From Verrucomicrobiaceae bacterium UBA1938 (GTDB lineage: Bacteria; Verrucomicrobiota; Verrucomicrobiia; Verrucomicrobiales; Verrucomicrobiaceae): a stretch of DNA of 64,000 bases. The stretch is taken from NCBI GenBank assembly GCA_002336895.1, contig DDFC01000042.1:186001-250000 (forward strand), read 5' to 3'. A program made the position numbers and the translations under genes. Below are positions 44,505 through 52,745 of the stretch, in pieces. Numbering within the stretch: the stretch's first letter is position 1; each line of letters opens with the position of its first letter. Below the pieces are notes generated by a model. The model saw only the letters and a program-made list of their open reading frames with translations, was not told the DNA's origin and made no database searches.

Positions 44505-45395
44505 CTATTCCGGCTTCTTGAGGATGACGTAGAGGTAGTCGCTGGCGCCCTGGCGGATGAGGGTTTCGCGCCAGACGGCGTTGAGGGCGGGGTCGAAGGG
44601 GATTTTGCCGTTGCCGGTGGGGCGTTTGTCGCGCATCCAGACCATGGCGTTTGAGAGGTCAAAACGGTGGTCGAAAGTCAGGTTTTCTGTGTCGAATCCG
44701 GCAATGGAGGCCAGTTTTTTGAGGGCGGTGGCGGTGAAGTACCAGAGGTGGACTTTGCGGTAGAAGAAGGCGGCGTAGTCGGGGCTGTTGGCCACCATCC
44801 AGTCGTCGGCGTTGGGGGTGCTGAGGGCCAGGATGCCGCCGGGCTTGAGGAGGCGGTGGATGTCCTGGAGGAACTTGAGCGGGTCTTCCACGTGCTCGAG
44901 GACGCTGTAGCTGACGGCGGCGTCGATGGTGCCGGCGGTGGGGACGTCCTGGGCCCAGGTGTAGACCTCGTGGCCGCGCTGGCGGAGGGAGTCGTGGTAG
45001 CACTGGTTGGGCTCGACGGCGATGGTCTTGGAGGCGAAGCCTTTCACCAGATCGAGGAAGGGGCCGGCGCCGCAGCCGATGTCGGCCACGGTTTTGCCAC
45101 GCAGGGTGTGCATGCCGATGAGGTCGAGGCGGTGGGGCTGGTCGTTGTCGTTGACCTTGAAGTAGGCGTCCACGGCATTGCCCTGACTGAGGTCGTCGCG
45201 GTATTCGCCGGACTTGTAGTAGGCCTCGATGTCTGCCATGACGGGCGGGAGGTGGCGTGCGCCGCAGCCGCCGCACTCCCAGACGTCGAGATCGTCGGGG
45301 GATTTTTTGCCGAAGGAGCCCATGCGGATGGAACCGTGGTAGCAGCTGCGCCATTCCGTGGCGCTACAGATGGTGCAGGGGGTGGTGAGGCTCAT
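44505..45395 (-). CDS. Class I SAM-dependent methyltransferase with N-terminal Cys cluster
   Basis: This 296-residue protein begins with a small zinc-binding-like motif (CTICS... CGGCG), common in sugar C- or O-methyltransferases of glycan loci. A Rossmann SAM domain follows: motif I VADIGCGAGPFLDL, acidic loop TIAVEPN, then YSVLEHVEDPLKFLQDIHRL and LKPGGILALSTPN. It is the last gene of the five-gene minus-strand operon. Its start overlaps the neuC stop by 4 bp. It likely methylates a sugar of the surface glycan; the target is not known. Confidence 0.85.
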   Translation of the reverse strand: MSLTTPCTICSATEWRSCYHGSIRMGSFGKKSPDDLDVWECGGCGARHLPPVMADIEAYYKSGEYRDDLSQGNAVDAYFKVNDNDQPHRLDLIGMHTLRGKTVADIGCGAGPFLDLVKGFASKTIAVEPNQCYHDSLRQRGHEVYTWAQDVPTAGTIDAAVSYSVLEHVEDPLKFLQDIHRLLKPGGILALSTPNADDWMVANSPDYAAFFYRKVHLWYFTATALKKLASIAGFDTENLTFDHRFDLSNAMVWMRDKRPTGNGKIPFDPALNAVWRETLIRQGASDYLYVILKKPE

Positions 45396-46555
45396 GCGGA
45401 CGGGCGTTTGACGTAGTGAAGCTGTTTCTGGGCGTAGGGCGTGAGCTTGGAGACCTGCTCGGCGATGCGTGCGGCCACGCCGGGCTCTCCATAGAGATGG
45501 GAGGTGGGGTAGCGGCCGTGGGCGAGCTGGCTGCGGGTGGCGGACTCGATCTCGGGCTGCAGGGGTTCCACACGGATCACAGACTGGGACCATTCGCGGC
45601 CATCCTGACGCGAGCCGACGAGCACGACGGGGGTGCCGAGGAAGGAGGTCTCGCGGACGAAGGAGGAGGAGTTGCCGATGCAGCAGGCGGCGTGATTGAG
45701 CAGCGGGATGTAGATGTCCGGCGGCAGGTTCTTGTAGGCGTGCAGGGGGAACTCGTGGTGGTTCTCGCGGAAGCGGCGGATGGCCTGGGAGACGAGGTCG
45801 GAGCCGGCGTCGATGTTGGGCCAGAGGAGCACGGTCTGGAGATTGAGGCGGCGCACGGTTTCCAGCACGGCCTCCATCTGCTCCTCCTGATGACCGATGT
45901 CGGTGGTGACGGGATGGAAGAGGACGAGGAGGTAGGGCTTGGAGAAGTCGATGGAGGTGCCGACGCCGAGGCGGCCGAGGACGTCCTGCGGGAGGTCATT
46001 GGAGGCGGCGAGGACGACATCGCTGGTGGGGCAGCCGAGGGGGAAGACGGTGGCGGGGTCTTCGCCCATGGCGACGATGTACTCCGCCGCGCGCTTGGTG
46101 GCGGGGAAGTGGTAGTGAGCCAGCTTGGTGATGGCGTGGCGGGTGGACTCGTCGATGGAGCCGGAGATTTCGCCGCCCTGCAGGTGGATGAGGCAGATGT
46201 TTTGATACGCAGCGGCGATGGCGGCGGCCATGGCCTCGTAGCGGTCGCCGATCATGAGCACGAAGTCGGGCTTCATGCGGCTGAACTCGGAGGCGAACTC
46301 GATGACGGCGAGGCCGATGGACTTCACCATGGTGATGGGCACGGAGCCTTCGAGCTGGAGATAGACTTCACTCTCGACGGGGAAGCCATCGGCCTCCACG
46401 ACATTGCGGGCGCAGCCGTAGCGGTCCAGCAGCATGGATCCGGCGCAGATGGTCTGCATGTCCACATCAGGCTCCTGCTGGAGCGCGTGCATGACGGGCT
46501 TCATGCGCGCGTAGTTTGCGCGGTTGACCAGGACGACGGCGATTTTCTTTTTCAT
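45392..46555 (-). CDS. neuC: Hydrolysing UDP-N-acetylglucosamine 2-epimerase (NeuC-like)
   Basis: This 387-residue GT-B-fold enzyme turns UDP-GlcNAc (or a relative) into ManNAc plus UDP, the feed for NeuB. The N-terminus KKIAVVLVNRANYARMKPVM has the NeuC/LegG style (RxxYxxxKPV). Further motifs are VLMIGDRYEAMAAAIAA, HLQGGEISGSIDESTRHAIT (the GGE...D-R-A-TK block) and IGNSSSFVRETSFLGTPVVL near residue 310. Length is normal. It overlaps neuA and the methyltransferase by 4 bp each, so all are translated together. Its substrate could also be a bacillosamine derivative, as in legionaminate synthesis. Confidence 0.88.
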   Translation of the reverse strand: MKKKIAVVLVNRANYARMKPVMHALQQEPDVDMQTICAGSMLLDRYGCARNVVEADGFPVESEVYLQLEGSVPITMVKSIGLAVIEFASEFSRMKPDFVLMIGDRYEAMAAAIAAAYQNICLIHLQGGEISGSIDESTRHAITKLAHYHFPATKRAAEYIVAMGEDPATVFPLGCPTSDVVLAASNDLPQDVLGRLGVGTSIDFSKPYLLVLFHPVTTDIGHQEEQMEAVLETVRRLNLQTVLLWPNIDAGSDLVSQAIRRFRENHHEFPLHAYKNLPPDIYIPLLNHAACCIGNSSSFVRETSFLGTPVVLVGSRQDGREWSQSVIRVEPLQPEIESATRSQLAHGRYPTSHLYGEPGVAARIAEQVSKLTPYAQKQLHYVKRPSA

Positions 46556-47295
46556 GCAGATGGTTTCTTATAGCCGACGGGCAGGTGGCGTGTCTCGGCA
46601 TAATAACGGGCCAGAACGATCTCCTCCGGCTCGTCGATGTTCAGGAGCAGGCGCTCCACGAGGTGGGCGCGGGTGGTGGTGGTGAAGATGCGCTGCTCAT
46701 CCATGAGGCAGGCGCGGGTGAGGGCGTAGCAGGCGCCATTGCGGTAGAAGAGCGGCTCCAGAGACTGGCGCTGCTTCACACCGGCACCGGCTTCGGCATA
46801 GAAGCTGATGACGTCGTCGCTGCTGACGCGCAAGACCTTGTGCGGGTGGAACTTGGTGTCCACGCGGCTGACGGTGACGGCGGAACCGGCGTTGGTTTCT
46901 GCCAGCAGATCCATGACGCCATTGACGTCTTCGGGCTGACGGAAGGGGCAGGTGGGCTCGACGATGAGGATGACGTCGTAGGTGACGCCATCGATGCGCT
47001 CCATTTCGGTGACGGCATGCTGGAGTGTCTCCACAGCACCGGCGGTGTCGGAGCTGAGCTCCGACGGGCGGAGGAAGGGGGCATCGAGGCCGTGCTTCTT
47101 GCCCTCCTCGGCGTAGCGTTCGGAGTCGGTGGAGATGATGCGGCGGTCGATCCAGTCGCAGGCGGGCGAATTCAGCACCTCGCCGACGAGGGCGATGAGC
47201 GACCTGCCGGCAATCTGCTGCATGTTTTTGTCCGGGATGCCTTTGCTGCCAGAGCGGGCGGGCACCACGGCGAGGATGCGGCGGCCGTGTTTCAT
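46552..47295 (-). CDS. neuA: Acylneuraminate cytidylyltransferase (NeuA family)
   Basis: This 247-residue enzyme activates a nonulosonic acid with CTP to the CMP-sugar. The nucleotide-binding N-terminus reads LAVVPARSGSKGIPDKNMQQ, the family hallmark. IISTDSERYAEEGKKHG, ILIVEPTCPFRQPEDV and a C-terminal NIDEPEEIVLARYYAE complete it. Length is typical of the catalytic domain alone. It overlaps the Gfo/Idh gene and neuC by 4 bp each. Together with NeuB and NeuC it completes the minimal route to a CMP-nonulosonate. Confidence 0.9.
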   Translation of the reverse strand: MKHGRRILAVVPARSGSKGIPDKNMQQIAGRSLIALVGEVLNSPACDWIDRRIISTDSERYAEEGKKHGLDAPFLRPSELSSDTAGAVETLQHAVTEMERIDGVTYDVILIVEPTCPFRQPEDVNGVMDLLAETNAGSAVTVSRVDTKFHPHKVLRVSSDDVISFYAEAGAGVKQRQSLEPLFYRNGACYALTRACLMDEQRIFTTTTRAHLVERLLLNIDEPEEIVLARYYAETRHLPVGYKKPSA

Positions 47296-48290
47296 GAGGG
47301 GATGCGGATGGACTGGCTCTGAGCGGCGCTCTGACGGCAGGCGTCAACCACCTCCAGCGCGGCGATGCCGTCTGCGAGAGAGCAGGAGGGGGCGGTGCGG
47401 GCGCCGCGGATGAGCTCCAGCAGCTCCTGCGCCGCGCCCATGAACATCTCATTGCGCTCGCAGGTGAAGGTCTGGTCTTCCCATTTCAGCTCGCCGGTGC
47501 GGGAGAGCTTCACGGCATTCTCCTCGTAGGACCACATGAGGGTGCCGGTCTCGCCGACGGCGATGATGTGGCGCTGATGGGGGCGGCCGATGAGGTCGAG
47601 GTGGAGATTGGCCTTCAGGCCGCCGCCGAAGGAGGCGATGACGTCCACATTGTCATCGGCGCTGATGTCGAGGTCGGAGATTTTATCGACAGAGGCCATG
47701 ACGGACTGCGGCTTGCCGGCGAACCAGAGCAGGAGGTCGAGGAAGTGGCTTTCGTCCAGCAGAGCGCCGCCGCCCTGCTCCTTGTTGGCCATGAAGAAGT
47801 CCTGATAGCGCTCCCAGGGGTGCCAGTCGGCGAGGTGGGCGCTCATGACAAAGCGGATGTGGCGCACCGCGCCGATCTCGCCGCTCTGCAGTCTGCGGCG
47901 GAACTCCGCCACCGGGGGCCACCAGCGGTAGGTGTAGCCGAGGAGCACCTTGGCACCGCTGGCCTCCAGCTTGCGGCAGCTCGCAGCATCGATGCTGAGC
48001 GGCTTTTCGCAGAGAATCCAGCGGCCGCCTGCGCCTGCGGCGATGATTTGATCGACGTGAAAGGAGGGCGGTGAGGCGATGACGAAGCCATCGAAGGCGG
48101 TGGTCTTGAGAGCCTCGTCCAGATTGCCGTAGGTGGCGGCGAGGGGCCCCTCTGCGGCGGCCTCCTGCTGGCGGTCGGCGCGGGGGTCAAAGCCGCTGAC
48201 GGTGCAGCCGAGGGCGCGCAGATTGCGGGCATGGCGTTTCCCGGCGGAGCCGAGACCAATGACGAGAAGGTGAAGGGTGGGGGCGCTCAT
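47292..48290 (-). CDS. Gfo/Idh/MocA-family oxidoreductase
   Basis: This 332-residue NAD(P)-dependent sugar dehydrogenase has the N-terminal loop LHLLVIGLGSAGKRHARNLR (GxGxxGxxH) and the catalytic EKP motif in RWILCEKPLSIDAASC. The C-terminal alpha/beta domain includes QGGGALLDESHFLDLLLWFA, with the conserved Asp-x-x-x-His-like pair. It is the second gene of the TPP enzyme-Gfo/Idh-neuA-neuC-methyltransferase operon and likely oxidises or reduces a sugar intermediate of that pathway. The reaction is not known. Confidence 0.88.
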   Translation of the reverse strand: MSAPTLHLLVIGLGSAGKRHARNLRALGCTVSGFDPRADRQQEAAAEGPLAATYGNLDEALKTTAFDGFVIASPPSFHVDQIIAAGAGGRWILCEKPLSIDAASCRKLEASGAKVLLGYTYRWWPPVAEFRRRLQSGEIGAVRHIRFVMSAHLADWHPWERYQDFFMANKEQGGGALLDESHFLDLLLWFAGKPQSVMASVDKISDLDISADDNVDVIASFGGGLKANLHLDLIGRPHQRHIIAVGETGTLMWSYEENAVKLSRTGELKWEDQTFTCERNEMFMGAAQELLELIRGARTAPSCSLADGIAALEVVDACRQSAAQSQSIRIPS

Positions 48291-49840
48291 CGAAGCTGTT
48301 CAGTCATATCCACATACACGTCCGGCGCGAGGTGATACTCGATCAGGGCGGGTGGGCTGCCAGCGTGCTGCCACTGCTTGAGGGCTGCGTCAAGCCCTGC
48401 TGCATCCGGGGCATCCCAGGTGGCCAGGCCCATGGCCTCAGCGACCCGCAGGAGGCGATGGTCTGGAAGGGTGAGGGGCTGCTGGGACCAGCCGAGCTTG
48501 CGCGCACGGCCACGGATGCTGCCGAAGTAGCCGTCCCGCATGACGAGGACGAGGAGGGGCAGCTTCAAATCGACGGCGAGGGAGAGCTCGGCGAGGTTGG
48601 CACGGATGCCGCCATCGCCGATCCACAGCACGGAGGGGCCGGGGGCACGGGCGAGGGCGGTGCCGAGCGCGTAGCCGAGGCCTGCGCCGAGGTAGCGGCC
48701 ATTGGGGGTGCCGGTGAGGTCGAGATGGTTTTTGACGCGGAGGAAGTGCTCGGCCCAGACGGTGAAGTTGCCGGTGTCCACGATGTGGGCGGCATCGGGC
48801 AGGCGGTCGGAGACGACACGCATGGCGGTGCGCGGGGAGTCCGCCCAAGAGTCCATGGACTGTGCGAGCTGTGCATGCGCGGCGGCGACTTCCTCCTGGC
48901 CCCAGCTTTTGGACTGGAGCACCTCGAAGAGTTCGGCGGCATCGGTGTCGCTCAGAGGGGCGGCGCGGGTGCCGAAGACGTTGTCGGGGAAGACGCGGCC
49001 CTCATGCATGCCGGGGGCGTCGAACCACAGCGTATTACCGTGAGGCGGTGCGGGGGAGAGCATCTCGCCGCTGCGCACGCCGAGGCAGATGAGCAGATCG
49101 GCCTTGGGCAGGACGGTTTTTTCCGGGGTGCTGGGCTTGCCATCGCCGGTGCAGATGCCGGCGCTGTGCGGCAGGTGCTCGGAGAGCGCGCCCTTGGCGG
49201 CAGCGGTGGTGAAGACGGGGATGTTCAGCGCGGCGAGGCGCGCACGCCAGGCGCTGCGCGTGGCCCAGGTGCCGACGAGCAGGGCAGGACGGGAGGCGGA
49301 GACGAGCTGCCAGCGCCAGTCGGGCTGGGTGGCGGTCATGTGCTGCGGCATTTCCTGCACGATTTCGGAGCGTGGGACGAGATCGGTATGCACGGGGCCG
49401 GGGCATTCCTGGGTGGCCTCCGCCCAAAGGGACTGCACCGAGCCCTCAGCCTCGCTGAAGCCATTCATGCTGCGCAGGAAGGAGGCGGCGACGTCGGGAT
49501 GGGCGAGCCATTTGTGCCTGCGGCCGCTGGATTCATTGGGCGGGTAGGCTTCGGAGATGGAGAGGCAGGGATAGCCCTCGTAGCTGTTGCAGAGCAGGCC
49601 GGGGGCGAGGTTCATGAAGCCCGGGCCCTTGATGGTGACGCAGGCGGCGGGTGTGCCGCTCTGGCGGGCGTAGGCACCGGCCATCAGGGCGGCGACGGCC
49701 TCGTGCCCTGTGGCGATGAAGGAACCGCCTGCGTTTTCGATCTGGGTGATCAGCTCCAGACTGGGGCCGCCACCGGGAACGCCAAAGACACGACGACCGC
49801 CAAGCGCGGCGAACTGCTGAGCAAAGGATTCATAGGCCAT
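48287..49840 (-). CDS. Thiamine-pyrophosphate enzyme, acetolactate-synthase-like
   Basis: This 517-residue protein has the three-domain IlvB-type layout. The Pyr domain has the catalytic Glu in IATGHEAVAALMAGAYAR. A central Rossmann domain follows, then the PP domain with the TPP motif opening GDGGIRANLAELSLAVDLKL. The motif ends RDGYFGSIR where IlvB has NNGYLGMVR, so the metal-binding Asn is Asp. It heads the nonulosonate operon and overlaps the Gfo/Idh gene by 4 bp, so it probably decarboxylates or adds a carbon unit within sugar synthesis and does not make branched-chain amino acids. No small regulatory subunit is adjacent. Confidence 0.8.
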   Translation of the reverse strand: MAYESFAQQFAALGGRRVFGVPGGGPSLELITQIENAGGSFIATGHEAVAALMAGAYARQSGTPAACVTIKGPGFMNLAPGLLCNSYEGYPCLSISEAYPPNESSGRRHKWLAHPDVAASFLRSMNGFSEAEGSVQSLWAEATQECPGPVHTDLVPRSEIVQEMPQHMTATQPDWRWQLVSASRPALLVGTWATRSAWRARLAALNIPVFTTAAAKGALSEHLPHSAGICTGDGKPSTPEKTVLPKADLLICLGVRSGEMLSPAPPHGNTLWFDAPGMHEGRVFPDNVFGTRAAPLSDTDAAELFEVLQSKSWGQEEVAAAHAQLAQSMDSWADSPRTAMRVVSDRLPDAAHIVDTGNFTVWAEHFLRVKNHLDLTGTPNGRYLGAGLGYALGTALARAPGPSVLWIGDGGIRANLAELSLAVDLKLPLLVLVMRDGYFGSIRGRARKLGWSQQPLTLPDHRLLRVAEAMGLATWDAPDAAGLDAALKQWQHAGSPPALIEYHLAPDVYVDMTEQLR

Positions 49841-49983
49841 GCGGGGGCGGGTGTCGGAGTCGGCTGAGGGTGAGGAGGTTGGGGAGTGGGATTCTTAATG
49901 GGGCGGGTGGGTGATGTAAAGGGGCTCGTGGGGGCGTGGGGAGCTGTGATGGTCAATTGCCGCGTGAGGCGGGGAGGCGAGAG

Positions 49984-50112
49984 GTCGCTGCTGGAGAACG
50001 CGGCATGTCTAGGGGGCGCTGGGTTTGCTTCCCAGATTGGCTGTCAGAACCCAGGGAAGCCTCGCTAAAGCTCGGCATCCCTGGGCTGAATTACGGAAGG
50101 CCGTTGGCCTTC
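49984..50112 (+). repeat. Structured intergenic element, copy A
   Basis: This is the first of three related elements; the others are at 51174 and 60894. Shared blocks are GCTGCTGG, then GGGGGCGC, then CTGGGTTTGCTTCCCAGATT. A long-range stem follows: CCCAGGGA (50050-50057) pairs with TCCCTGGG (50078-50085), enclosing CTCGCTAAAGCTCG. A terminal hairpin GAAGGCC-GTT-GGCCTTC sits at 50096-50112. The stems are kept by different bases in the other copies, which argues for a structure-conserved mobile or RNA element. The rest of the 437 bp gap (49841-50277) holds no supportable gene. Confidence 0.6.
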
Positions 50113-50277
50113 AAGCCAAGCATGTCAGCTTATGACGTAAAGATCCATAAGCCCTGAAGCAACCGTTGGTCTTTGCTGGAACAATGCAGTATAACCGTGA
50201 GCTGCGTAAGGCGCATGCATCTTACGAATTGAACTCCGTGTTAATCAGTCGATGCATACACGCCAGCGCATGCTGAA

Positions 50278-50574
50278 ATGAAAATATTCGCCCTCGGCTT
50301 TTATGATCCAGATGATCAGCGCCAAGACATGGTTGCCCTTGTTTGCGATCATGATCTTGAGGGTGCGGCTCAAACTGCTGAGCGTGAGCTGGAGCCAGCT
50401 ATCACTGGCAAATACATCGCCTTCGCATCTGTTGCGCTATTGCTCGGTGAAAATCAGGAGTTGAAAGAACCGGCTTTATTAGCCGGGCCTTTGTATGGTG
50501 ATTTTTATAACCGTGCTGAATTGCCGATATGGACCAGGGATGATCATGCCAGCCCTTGGATGTTGGTGAAATAA
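50278..50574 (+). CDS. Small hypothetical protein
   Basis: This 98-residue soluble, acidic protein (MKIFALGFYDPDDQRQDMVA...) is not recognised. It has a regular alpha/beta pattern and ends WTRDDHASPWMLVK. GC is lower than in the neighbouring glycan genes, as in the whole 50-52.7 kb pocket. It lies 58 bp before the HTH antitoxin-like gene on the same strand. It is not similar to a HigB toxin as far as I can tell, although the position would fit a partner. The function is unknown. Confidence 0.5.
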   Translation: MKIFALGFYDPDDQRQDMVALVCDHDLEGAAQTAERELEPAITGKYIAFASVALLLGENQELKEPALLAGPLYGDFYNRAELPIWTRDDHASPWMLVK

Positions 50575-50632
50575 GCTGCCGTTCATGCCAGGCGTGAATG
50601 GTATTCTCCAAAAACCAGTGGAAGACTGTTTT

Positions 50633-51076
50633 ATGAAAACTCACGCCAGATCCTCTGCTCAGGCTTTCAAAACCATGCCCCGCGACTACGACACCCTCTG
50701 CCACAGGGGCTGGCTGCCACGCCCCATCCGGGACAAGGTGGACCATGCGGCCGCGCTGGCGGCCATCGAGCCGCTATGGGGACATGAGGAGGGCCTGACG
50801 CAGGATCAGGCCGACTGGTTTGAACTGGTGGCGAGTCTGGTGGCTGACTATGAAGCGAGCACTGAAAAGAAAGCGAAGCCGCTGCCCGTGACGGCGCGTC
50901 TTGCCGGATTGCTGGAGGCACACCAAATGAAGGCGGCAGACCTCGGGCGGTTGCTGGAACTGGAACCCAGCATGGGCAGCAAAATCGTCAACGGCGCCCG
51001 CCAGCTTACAGCATCGCACATTCGCAAGCTCGCACGTCATTTTGCGCTGCCTGCGGATTACTTTTTGCAGGTATGA
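50633..51076 (+). CDS. HigA-type HTH antitoxin-like protein (orphan)
   Basis: This 147-residue protein has an acidic helical N-terminal part (MPRDYDTLCHRGWLPRPIRD..., DQADWFELVASLVADYE) and a C-terminal XRE-type HTH (LLEAHQMKAADLGRLLELEP, then KIVNGARQLTASHIRKLARH), as in COG5499/HigA-like antitoxins. The ATG at 50633 is chosen because a GGAAG lies 8 bases upstream; an earlier ATG at 50585 and a later one at 50675 are possible. No HigB-like RNase gene is adjacent, so this is either an orphan or works with the unrecognised 98-residue neighbour. Confidence 0.72.
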   Translation: MKTHARSSAQAFKTMPRDYDTLCHRGWLPRPIRDKVDHAAALAAIEPLWGHEEGLTQDQADWFELVASLVADYEASTEKKAKPLPVTARLAGLLEAHQMKAADLGRLLELEPSMGSKIVNGARQLTASHIRKLARHFALPADYFLQV

Positions 51077-51173
51077 AGATGACAAACGGGCCAGGCGAGC
51101 ATGGTGCTTGATTCAGGGCGTGTAGCGTGGGTTTTTGGGGGCGCTGGGACATGCAGGCTGCGAAGGGGTGGCG

Positions 51174-51372
51174 GGAAGACGCTGCTGGGAAACGCGGTGT
51201 GTGAAGGGGGCGCCCATTCTTCGCTAAAGCTTCGAAGGGTGTACTGGGTTTGCTGCCCGGATTGCTGGTGTTGATACCCCGGGCGGCGCTCGCTGAGGCT
51301 TCCTCCTTCGCTCTGCGAGCTTCGGAGGACAGGCTGCTTGCCCGGGGCTGCGATAGGCCGCACCTTTGGTGC
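51174..51372 (+). repeat. Structured intergenic element, copy B
   Basis: This is the longest of the three related elements. It has GCTGCTGGGAAACGCGGTGT, GGGGGCGC and ACTGGGTTTGCTGCCCGGAT. The long-range stem is CCCCGGGC (51277-51284) with GCCCGGGG (51340-51347), and the terminal hairpin is GCACC-TTT-GGTGC (51360-51372). Relative to copy A the enclosed arm is expanded by an extra hairpin (CCTTCGCTCTGCGAGCTTCGG). It fills most of the gap 51077-51458, in which no gene is supportable. Confidence 0.6.
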
Positions 51373-51458
51373 TTAAGAGGTGGCCGCCATGTGAACGAAA
51401 AGCCGCCTTAATCGAGCGGCATACAAGACTGATATTTTGTCAACGTTCTGAATGGCTA

Positions 51459-51816
51459 CTATGCTTCAAACCTGACTTCCAGCTCTTCAAGCAATGGAGA
51501 CGAACCGTCCGAAAGAACTAATCTTCCACCTCTAATGGACCCGTATTTGCGAGCTGATGCTGCGCAAATTCCGATAAATCTTTTCCGCCACCCTTCAATA
51601 TCGCCTTTATAAGATATGCCCATTAATGAGGTTCCATCTTTAAGTTTGATCCGCACCCTTTCCTCAATCGCACCTCCAGATTTTCGGCATGGCAAGTTCG
51701 GGGCAAGTTGTGGAAACAGAATTTACTAGCTGATGAAAAGTCTCGTTTGTCGAACTCTCGATGTACATGAATTCACGCCCTTTAACTTCCTGCGTCCCTG
51801 GAGTAGGTAGGCTCAT
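51459..51816 (-). pseudogene. Small gene in two frames (probable frameshift)
   Basis: Two overlapping minus-strand frames read like one protein. The first (51816-51664, 50 codons) begins MSLPTPGTQEVKGREFMYIE and runs to STTCPELAMP. The second, open from about 51695 to 51459, has no ATG at its head (only TTG) and continues RKSGGAIEERVRIKLKDGTS ... LLEELEVRFEA. One extra base, for example in the CCCC run near 51700, would separate them. Joined, they give ~115-125 residues. An 11-bp tandem repeat (GGCAAGTT twice, 51691-51709) lies at the junction but has the wrong length to explain the shift. The function is unknown. Confidence 0.45.
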
Positions 51817-51886
51817 ACGATTTGCTTGGTAAGAATGACATGAAGGAAAAAGATGCCATTCGAGCCTGGCAGCTTTTTCTGCGAGT

Positions 51887-52351
51887 TCATTTTGGGATCT
51901 GAAAATGTGTTCTGAGCCGTGTGGTGGCCCAAATCGACAAGATTAAAATTCTGCTAATTCCATAGCTGCAAATCAGGAAGCTGCCGATGGCCAATGCTTC
52001 AAGCACAGAACGCTGATTCCACCACTGAATGCTGCAACCCACGATAGCAAAGTAAAGAGCGCCGCACGCCATGACTTCGCCTATCAACACCCCTGGGCTT
52101 GATTTGATGGCTGTCGATTTGCCTGCAAGCATGCCGATGCACAGCCCAAGAAATATCGCTGCGCCAAGCGATACGAGAATGGCAAAGAACGTGGCAAATG
52201 ACGGGTTGATTCCAACGCCAGAGTAGCCCAAAACGAACCAGTCCCAGGAAAGGCCGCCGGGCGCTCCCATTTTTGGGGCTGTGACCCAATGGGCCAACAA
52301 AAGGCTCATTCCGGCGAGTGCCATCAGTAGTAAACGAAGGAGGTGTCTCAT
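51887..52351 (-). CDS. Small membrane protein, four predicted TM segments
   Basis: This 154-residue hydrophobic protein is not recognised. TM segments are at about 5-22 (LRLLLMALAGMSLLLAHW), 53-78 (FATFFAILVSLGAAIFLGLC), 88-108 (IGEVMACGALYFAIVGCSI) and 122-145. No signature motif is seen. It follows the 105-residue membrane protein gene by 20 bp on the same strand, so the two may form an operon. Lower GC than the glycan genes suggests an accessory origin. Confidence 0.6.
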   Translation of the reverse strand: MRHLLRLLLMALAGMSLLLAHWVTAPKMGAPGGLSWDWFVLGYSGVGINPSFATFFAILVSLGAAIFLGLCIGMLAGKSTAIKSSPGVLIGEVMACGALYFAIVGCSIQWWNQRSVLEALAIGSFLICSYGISRILILSIWATTRLRTHFQIPK

Positions 52352-52371
52352 TGTGTAAGCGGCCTGTTATT

Positions 52372-52689
52372 TTAGTTCTCGGGCTGCTTATTGTTAGTCC
52401 CCTCTGTTTCTTGTGACTTTCTCAAGGCTTTCTTTCCGCATATTGCTTCATAAGCATCTGCGGCATCAGCTTTCTTCTCCTCATTTTCTCGTAGCTTACG
52501 CAAGGCCTTCTTTCTCCATGCTTCTTCATAAGAAGCTGCTGCTACAACGCTGATAACGGCATAGACTATGAAAATGATCCCACTCGTTCGCACCGAGAAA
52601 TTGGCGGCACGGGAAAAGATTCCAATGATGACAACGGCCCCCAAATTAACAAAGGTGATCTGAAACAGTCGGGCGTGAAATCCAAACAT
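52372..52689 (-). CDS. Small membrane protein with duplicated charged tail motif
   Basis: This 105-residue protein has two N-terminal TM segments (about 10-27, ITFVNLGAVVIIGIFS; and 35-53, SGIIFIVYAVISVVAAASY). A highly charged cytoplasmic tail follows. The tail contains an internal repeat: YEEAWRKKALRKLRENEE and YEAICGKKALRKSQETEG. It resembles no family I know. It is likely co-transcribed with the membrane protein at 51887. Confidence 0.55.
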   Translation of the reverse strand: MFGFHARLFQITFVNLGAVVIIGIFSRAANFSVRTSGIIFIVYAVISVVAAASYEEAWRKKALRKLRENEEKKADAADAYEAICGKKALRKSQETEGTNNKQPEN

Positions 52690-52745
52690 ATGTTTTAGTG
52701 CCGCCGTGCTGAAGTGAGGATTGGAGCTGCCGAGGGCTCTGGGAA

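Noticed and set aside
50278..51076. A classical higBA toxin-antitoxin pair
   Set aside because: The HTH protein fits HigA, but the upstream 98-residue protein shows no HigB/RelE pattern, so only an orphan antitoxin-like call is made.
51691..51709. 11-bp tandem duplication as the cause of the frameshift at 51.7 kb
   Set aside because: Removing 11 bases puts the reading into the third frame and does not join the two protein-like frames.
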